A stretch of 64,000 bases of DNA from Dryomyza anilis. Lineage: Eukaryota; Arthropoda; Insecta; Diptera; Dryomyzidae. The stretch is from positions 6,672,630 through 6,736,629 of the forward strand of contig OX638131.1 in the NCBI GenBank assembly GCA_951804985.1, in the 5' to 3' direction. Under the pieces are notes generated by a model that worked only from the letters and a program-made list of their open reading frames with translations, ran no database searches and was not told where the DNA came from. The translations under genes were made by a program, and so were the position numbers. Shown one piece after another: positions 58,216 through 64,000 of the stretch (positions are counted from its first letter, which is position 1; every line of letters starts with the position of its first letter).

Positions 58216-61200
58216 TTAGACCCTGTAACGATAGGTAAGATCTCCTTTAAATGAACCCTTATCAGTTGTCGAGAACTCAATGCGCTTTGTCGATGTGGGA
58301 AGCTATAAACATTTTAAAATTATAAAACATACTCAATAATAAGTCTCAATTACGAACCACTTGTGTTTTAATAATCAAAGCGTTACGTGGTTCCACCGAA
58401 ATAATGCCCTCCAACTCTGTCTGTGTCTCAACACCCTCATTGTCACACTCCTCCGCTATGGCTCTATATCGAATTCGTGTTACACCTTCGGCAGTTTGAC
58501 TTTTGAGCACAAATTTCAGCACTGCCTCCAAACTGATGGCACAGTCCATGGACTCGGAACTGAAATTATGGTACCCTAAAGCGTCACCATACGGCAGCAT
58601 CCACTTAATAATCGGCACAAGACTAGCAATCGGTTCCGTCTCCAGTAGACCCAGCAACACATAGGAGGTTACCTCCAAGTTGCTCGCGGGCGGTCTATAA
58701 CATGGGTCTTTATTGGCGTCATTAAAAGCCCACCATTGGTGACCCAGTTCGGCATCATTACAGGCATTGGACAAGAAAAATTGCTTGAGCTCTTCAGCCG
58801 CCGTATGACCTAATAATGTCAGGGCATAAAAGGCTAGTGCAAGGTCATAATTACATTTGGTGACCGTCAAATTGGCGACGATATAGTTGGTGGCTTGTGC
58901 AATTGTTGACTCGTACGAAACAAGATTTTCCTATTTTTTGTAAAATTTTAGAATGTTTATAGCAGTTTACTGTAAAAATCACCCACCTTATTTTTCAAAA
59001 ATGCCAAAAGCACCGTCGCGGTTAGACCAACTCCTAGATCTGTCTGAAATGGATATTGATAGGGTTCCACCTCTTTCTTAATCTCACCCTTTTCGTTCAG
59101 CTGCGCCGCCAAATAGTCAAGACCCTCCTTAATGATGCTAGCATCGATAGCAAAGTACTTTGTTATGCGTTGGAAGGCATTCATGATCTCTGCTGTAACA
59201 TGTGGACTCGCAGGATCCCTAACAAACCAACTAAATGAGCCGTCTGCATTACGTTCCTCCATCTCGCGTTTAAGCGCCTCTGGGAATTTTGCTATAATGC
59301 TTTGTGCTAGCTCCGATTCAAGCTGATTTTGTCTCTAGAGTGCGGTATATTTTAATTTTCTTTTAATAAAACAATATAATATAAATAACAAATATACCTC
59401 TAGGTATTCCAAAACTACAATATTCGGTATTACTGTCGTCATGTGCAACATGCCCGTGCAGTACATAATGCCCGCATATTTGGCCAACTCTCCCAATGTA
59501 GGTCCCAGTAAATTAGTTGAAATAGTCAGTTCCACCGAAAGCATTTCAGCATTTTCGGGCAGCTCCAACTCAAAAGTTTTACTATACTCCTGCTCCTCAT
59601 AAAGAGCGCCCTCGAATTTCAAAATTTTGCAAATGGGTTTTCCAACTGTAGTAGACTCTTCGACGGTTGTAGTCTCCTTTAAAATATTGCTCGAATTTAT
59701 CACCACTGGACATTCGGACATGGTAAAACCTCTATCATTACTAATGGAAAATGCGGAGAGCAACCAATTGTTGCCATTAGCAGGTAGTTCGGTATTTATT
59801 ATCAGATTACCGACATCATCACTAAAATTTAAAAAAATCTGTTAAAAATTTCTACTTCATAAAAGTTCTTTTAAAACTCACGTTTCCCGATTGCAGAACA
59901 ACCAATTTCCATAGGTTTGTTGACGCTCCTGCAATTTTCGCAAATAATTCTTCTTCAAACGATGCACATCAATGGTACGATGATTATGTTTCGAAAACTC
60001 CAAATGTTCCCTGTCACAAAGGCGTTGATTGAAACCATCAGCGTCTTCACCTTAAAATAGCTGCATGTATTAAGTTTTATTTTAGACATGCCATTTTCAA
60101 AAAATACCCTTATCAAAACCCTGCCAAACAGCATTGGTAAATGTCAGCAGACCCGATATAAGGCCCGGATATTCGCCGTAACCATTCAGCAGAGGCGTCT
60201 GACTGCGTATGTGGTACAAGTTCTTGAAAATCTCCTTGGAACTAAGCTCGTTCTTAGACCAAAGCAGTTGTGAACTTTTGTCCACTGCCATAATACCGAT
60301 CACTGAGTTCGGCTCACTTTTGAATTGTAGCTCAACCTCGGAACCAATGTCTGCCTCAGCAGGTGCAGTAATTTCGAGCTATATTTAGAAGCGAAAATTC
60401 AAAGAAATGCTTAAAACTGGGATATGTTCTTGCTTTTGAAAATTCAATTTTAATAAATTTTTATTTCTTGGTATTCCAGAAATGAATTATTCTATACAAA
60501 ATGAAACAATTTGAAAAACAAACCTTGTTATCGAACTGCTTTTTCAAATCGAAACCCATTTCATCAAAATACAAATGTCCCTCAAAAACATAGTACGCGA
60601 GTATAAATGCTCTAGGTACCAACTCGAAACTGGCATCCAAGGAGAGAGTGTGCTTTCGAGTACCCGTTTCCAGATGGACCATTTCACTCTTCAGAATATT
60701 ACCACGTGCAGTGATCAGATAAACAAAGTACTTAGTAGGTTTGTTCAACATTATATCAAAGGTAATGGATTCATCCAGTTTTGGACTGTAATAAAGCGTT
60801 AAATATTATAAGCTTTACGCATAAAAGGTACTCGAATACTTACTTCTTAGTGAGCATTTCAATGACCATAGCCTTGGCCACATCTATATTACGGTGTGGT
60901 CTGTATGGTGCCCAACCACCACAGGACATACAATCGCGTACGCCTTCATCAATGATGCTGTCGTTTTTCACAATTGTCAGAAGTTCCAAAAGGGTTTCTT
61001 TGCGCGTGCTTGCCGCATCCTCCACAAGTATTTCAAGCGCCATGGTAGCGGTTTTAAAATAGTCTTCAGTTAGGAAATCTGGTTCGATGCACAGTTCCTG
61101 CTCTATATCGAAGATTATATTGTCTGCAGCACCATCTAGGTCCACATATTTCTCGATGGGTCTGGCATATGTGCCAAAATAACCATCAATGCATTTGATC

Positions 61201-63063
61201 GCTACTGTGCAGGGTCCTTTAACGGGTGTGCCATCGGGAAAGCTTTACACAAAACATATTTATAATAAAGTTTTGACACGTCTATAGAGTTTGTATACCT
61301 TGCTTTCAGCGACACATTAATATAACGACTTTCATAAAGTACTCTACGTGCTGTTGTCAGCACAATATTAAAGAGTGGCTTCTCGTAGTCCAGTACTTCA
61401 AAACTTTTGCTGGTTATAGAACTGTCTGCGATTAACACATCGATTATATAGATGCCAGCTGTAGCATTTGTTGGTATGAGCCATTGTCCTATAAAGGTAC
61501 CCATGTTCAATTGCACATTATCGTATTCGGCAACGTATTCTTCCTCATTTTGCTAAAATATATTATACAATAATAATGTGTTTTACTATAAATTTAATGG
61601 TATACTTTACCTTTATTACAATGTTGATGTTTTCCTTTATTGAGGCCGGTTTTGTATTATTATCCAGAAAGATTACTCTAAAATCCACATTATCCTCACG
61701 TTTATAACCTTGTTTATCCAGTTGCACATAAATCAAGGGTTTATTATCGGAAAAGTTGAGCTTTATTTGTTCTTGAAAGTTAATGCCTCCGGTGCCCCCA
61801 ACCTGAAGGGTATAATCCGCAAACTCCAGAGCGGGAACCTTTTTTATAGAAATATTTATTATTTTTTCTATTCAACAAAACGAGCAAATGATTTTTACAA
61901 CGACATCCCATACATTAATTCTATATAATTCACGGTTGCTAAAGGTTTTCAGAACATTGCTATCGAAATGTTATCGCCCTTTTCTGCCACATTTTATAAT
62001 AAAAAAATGGGATGTCCATGGGGAACATAGTGTTGGGTAGTATAATCTTTTAAACAGTTTACTCACATCGAAAACAATAAATTCAGTTGTAAATGGTGCC
62101 ACCTCCAACGACTTTTCCGCATTGTACGCGGGTCCACTGATACGGACATTGATTACGCAGGGATCTTGAGCCTCCAATATGGTAACCGCCACATTGTAAC
62201 TTGAGTTTGCGCGCAAGGTACCGGGTGCTTCGATGGTATAGTAACTGAAATTATCATAGATATTTAATACTTAAAGTATAAACAATATGTTTTAGAAAGA
62301 AATATATTTTTGTAAAGGGTTTTTCAATAAGAGCGCTACAAAAGTAGAGCGACAGGGACAGCAAACGACGCCATATTTCTTGCCGCTCTGTTGACATTTC
62401 TCTTCAGTAATTTCATGATGGAAAGATATACGAGCCAAAAACGAGTCGAAATTATTAAAATTTACTACCGAAATTCGAATTCGTATCATGAAATGGCAAA
62501 CCTTACTGAAGAGAAATGTCAAAAGAGCGGCAAGAAATATGGCGTCGTTTGCTGTCTCTGTCGCTCTACTTTTGTAGCGACCCATTTGAAAAACCCTTTA
62601 TAAGAATCTCTAACAAGTTTTGTCTATGACTCTTTTTTAAAATATTGCACGCTATGCACAAATTAATCGCACGCGATTTTTTAGTAGTTTTATTTAGCGG
62701 CATTTTAAACATTTTATTTCTTTCTTTTTTTTGATTATCTGTCCATCTTAGCATCAGCTGCTCTATTGTTTGGCGTGAATTTTTTATTTTGTTTTTATTT
62801 TCGTTTTAATTTTTACTGCATTAATTTTGTGTTATGATTCATTTTTTAAAATGCGCAAGTTTCTCAGCAAATGACATCATTTTGTGGTAAATTCATTTTT
62901 GTTTTTAAAATTAAACTATTTAACAATTTCTATTTTAAATATTTAAGTTGATATGCACAAATATGTTTTAATTTATTTTATTATTTTAAATTTTACGTTT
63001 TAAAAAGTCCATATTTTCGTAAACTCACCCCTGATTTACACTAACCGCTGTTTCGTCTGACAT
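58216..63063 (-). CDS. reduced thioester-family protein (TepB), thioester motif lost
   Basis: TEP paralogue of 1075 codons in 12 exons: 63063-63029, 62244-62067, 61838-61611, 61552-61299, 61242-60844, 60785-60524, 60378-60108, 60050-59882, 59821-59398, 59334-58987, 58930-58358, 58302-58216 (TAA). All splice sites are GT-AG and the coding total is exactly divisible by three. The exon before and after the bait region has the same phases as in Tep2, but there is one bait exon (ending YGNWLF). The GCGEQN site aligns with YCTGMLHM, so no thioester can form. The last exon stops after 28 codons, removing the receptor-binding-like domain and Cys tail present in Tep2. The MG7/CUB part is also shorter (one exon instead of two). 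The best start gives MSDETAVSVNQG, with no signal peptide. Confidence 0.9.
59882..60050 (-). CDS. single bait-region exon of TepB
   Basis: 169 nt, phase 1 to 2, exactly the class of the Tep2 cassettes, flanked by introns of only 57 and 60 bp. It encodes a basic segment (SKHNHRTIDVHRLKKNY) ending QTYGNWLFCNRET. There is no room for alternative exons, so this gene is the useful single-exon comparator for the Tep2 array. Confidence 0.9.
62315..62598. mobile_element. mariner/Tc1-type hairpin MITE (copy 2) in TepB intron 1
   Basis: Terminal inverted repeat aagggtttttcaa/ttgaaaaaccctt with TA on both sides (313-314 and 599-600), the target duplication of Tc1/mariner elements. Long internal arms and a fragment of transposase-like coding sequence. 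284 bp. Confidence 0.8.
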
Positions 63064-63115
63064 CGTAGCTGGATATAAAGCGACTGAATGAATGAACGAG
63101 TTGATGACTGAGTAA
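63064..63115 (-). promoter_or_regulatory. candidate TepB initiator region
   Basis: Minus-strand TCAGTCG (A near 63085) and TCAGTCA (A near 63109) are arthropod initiator matches 22 and 46 nt before the ATG. No TATA box at the right distance. The frame upstream of the ATG stays open and encodes a hydrophobic stretch (VVSFVLVTTA) but contains no Met. Confidence 0.35.
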
Positions 63116-63269
63116 GGTGACGCTGTTGTGACCAAAACAAAAGAAACTACTGTCGGTATTTGGAACAATGAGAAATTTTGAACTCTTTAGAATAAGTTTA
63201 TCTTTGATAATAAAATTTAAGTTTAAAATAAAAATATTTAATTTTTAAGAAAAATATAACTTTATAAAA

Positions 63270-63760
63270 AAAAGTGAATTTTTAGTGAAAAATGGAATTT
63301 TTAGTGGAAAATAGAATTTTAAGTCAAAAATTGAATTTTTAGTGAAAATTTTAATTTGTAGTGAAAAATTGAATTTTTAGTGAAAAATTGAATTTCTAGT
63401 GAAAAATTGAATTTTTAGTGAAAAATTGAATTTCTAGTGAAAAATTGAATTTTTAGTGAAAAATTGAATTTTAAGTCAAAAATTGAATTTTTAGTGAAAA
63501 TTTTAATTTATATTCAAAAATTTAATTTTTAGATTAAAATTTAATTTTTACTGAAAATTTAAATGTTAAGTGAAAAAGCAAATTTTAAGTGAAAAGTATA
63601 AAATATATTGAAACTTGAATTTATAATAAAAATTTGAACATTTGTATAGAATTGATTTGTTTTAGTGAATAACTGAATTATTAATGAAAATTTGTATTTT
63701 AATACAACATGTTTTAGTAAAAAAAAAGATTTATAAGTGAAAAACAAAATGTTTAATGAA
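63270..63760. repeat. 19-bp AT-rich satellite array (copy 3)
   Basis: The same gaatttttagtgaaaaatt unit in the same orientation, degenerating after 63500. It lies between TepB's 5' end and TepC's 3' end, the same position relative to TepC as copy 2 has to TepB. Confidence 0.92.
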
Positions 63761-63842
63761 AAATAATTTTTTTATTAAATAAAAAAATGAGAATAACTTA
63801 AAAAGACAATTTACACATTTAATACAAATTTAAACGTAATTT

Positions 63843-64000
63843 TTAGACCCTGTAACGATAGGTAAGATTTCCCTTAAAAGACCCCTTATCAGTTGTCGAG
63901 AACTCAATGCGCTTTGTCGATGTGGGAAGCTATAAAAATTTTAAAATTATAAAACATATTCAATAATAATAATTCAAAACAATTACGAACCACTTGTGTT
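63843..64000 (-). CDS. 3' end of a third TEP gene (TepC), cut by the window edge
   Basis: Terminal exon 63929-63843 (87 nt, TAA) and the last 10 nt of the preceding exon (ending ACACAAGTG|GTTCGT at 63991). The last exon differs from TepB's by four bases: three synonymous, one Asp-to-Asn. The stop is at the same codon, so the C-terminal truncation predates the duplication. The rest lies beyond the window. Confidence 0.88.

Noticed and set aside
62391..62603. Forward and reverse frames with YYRNSNS and VVCCLCRST
   Set aside because: They are transposase-derived and palindromic arm sequence of the hairpin MITE, also present at 54607-54948; not a host gene.

Overview
The window looks like dipteran nuclear DNA, most likely from a tephritid-type fruit fly. 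The coding blocks are split by short GT-AG introns, the non-coding DNA is very AT-rich and full of miniature inverted-repeat elements, and the gene order (class VII myosin beside a Tep2-like thioester protein gene) matches what I recall of Drosophila melanogaster 28B-C. The organism is an inference; no sequence search was possible.

Layout. 1-1223: repeats, upstream or intronic DNA. 1224-11400 (+): a class VII unconventional myosin (Myo28B1-like), 15 exons and about 2157 codons in the window, with the initiating exon not found. 11459-13163 (-): a complete secreted zinc carboxypeptidase with a TATA/Inr core promoter, tail-to-tail with the myosin. 13430-14065: a ~148-bp tandem repeat. 14326-16200: tRNA-Trp followed by a 19-bp AT satellite. 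17665-43230 (-): a large Tep2-like gene. 43735-51199 (+): weakly supported exons of an unidentified gene head-to-head with Tep2. 44-56.5 kb: mostly mobile-element debris. 56581-58060: an identical tRNA-Trp and the same satellite. 58216-63063 (-): a second, reduced TEP paralogue (TepB). 63270-63760: satellite again. 63843-64000 (-): the 3' end of a third TEP copy (TepC).

Main discovery. Between constant exon 4 and the next constant exon of the Tep2-like gene (41.1 to 21.4 kb) lie 24 alternative cassette exons, 22 of them open. Each encodes a different variable (bait-region) sequence and nearly all end in a common motif of the type R-K-E-F-P-E-N-W-I-F. Every cassette starts with 2 nt completing the same split codon, ends with 2 nt of a split codon, and is 3n+1 nt long. 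The reading frame therefore survives only when one cassette is used (or 4, 7, ...). This resembles a Dscam-like isoform generator in an innate-immunity protein. From memory, D. melanogaster Tep2 has about five alternative exons at this position. The array also holds pseudo-cassettes, block duplications and transposon-broken cassettes, so birth-and-death evolution is visible in the sequence.

How the genes relate. TepB keeps the same exon phases but has a single bait exon. It has lost the thioester motif and the C-terminal domain, and its best start lacks a signal peptide. TepC shares the same shortened C-terminus. Each TEP 3' end faces the 19-bp satellite, and two of the three satellites are preceded by an identical tRNA-Trp, which suggests that [tRNA-Trp / satellite / Tep] was the segmental duplication unit.
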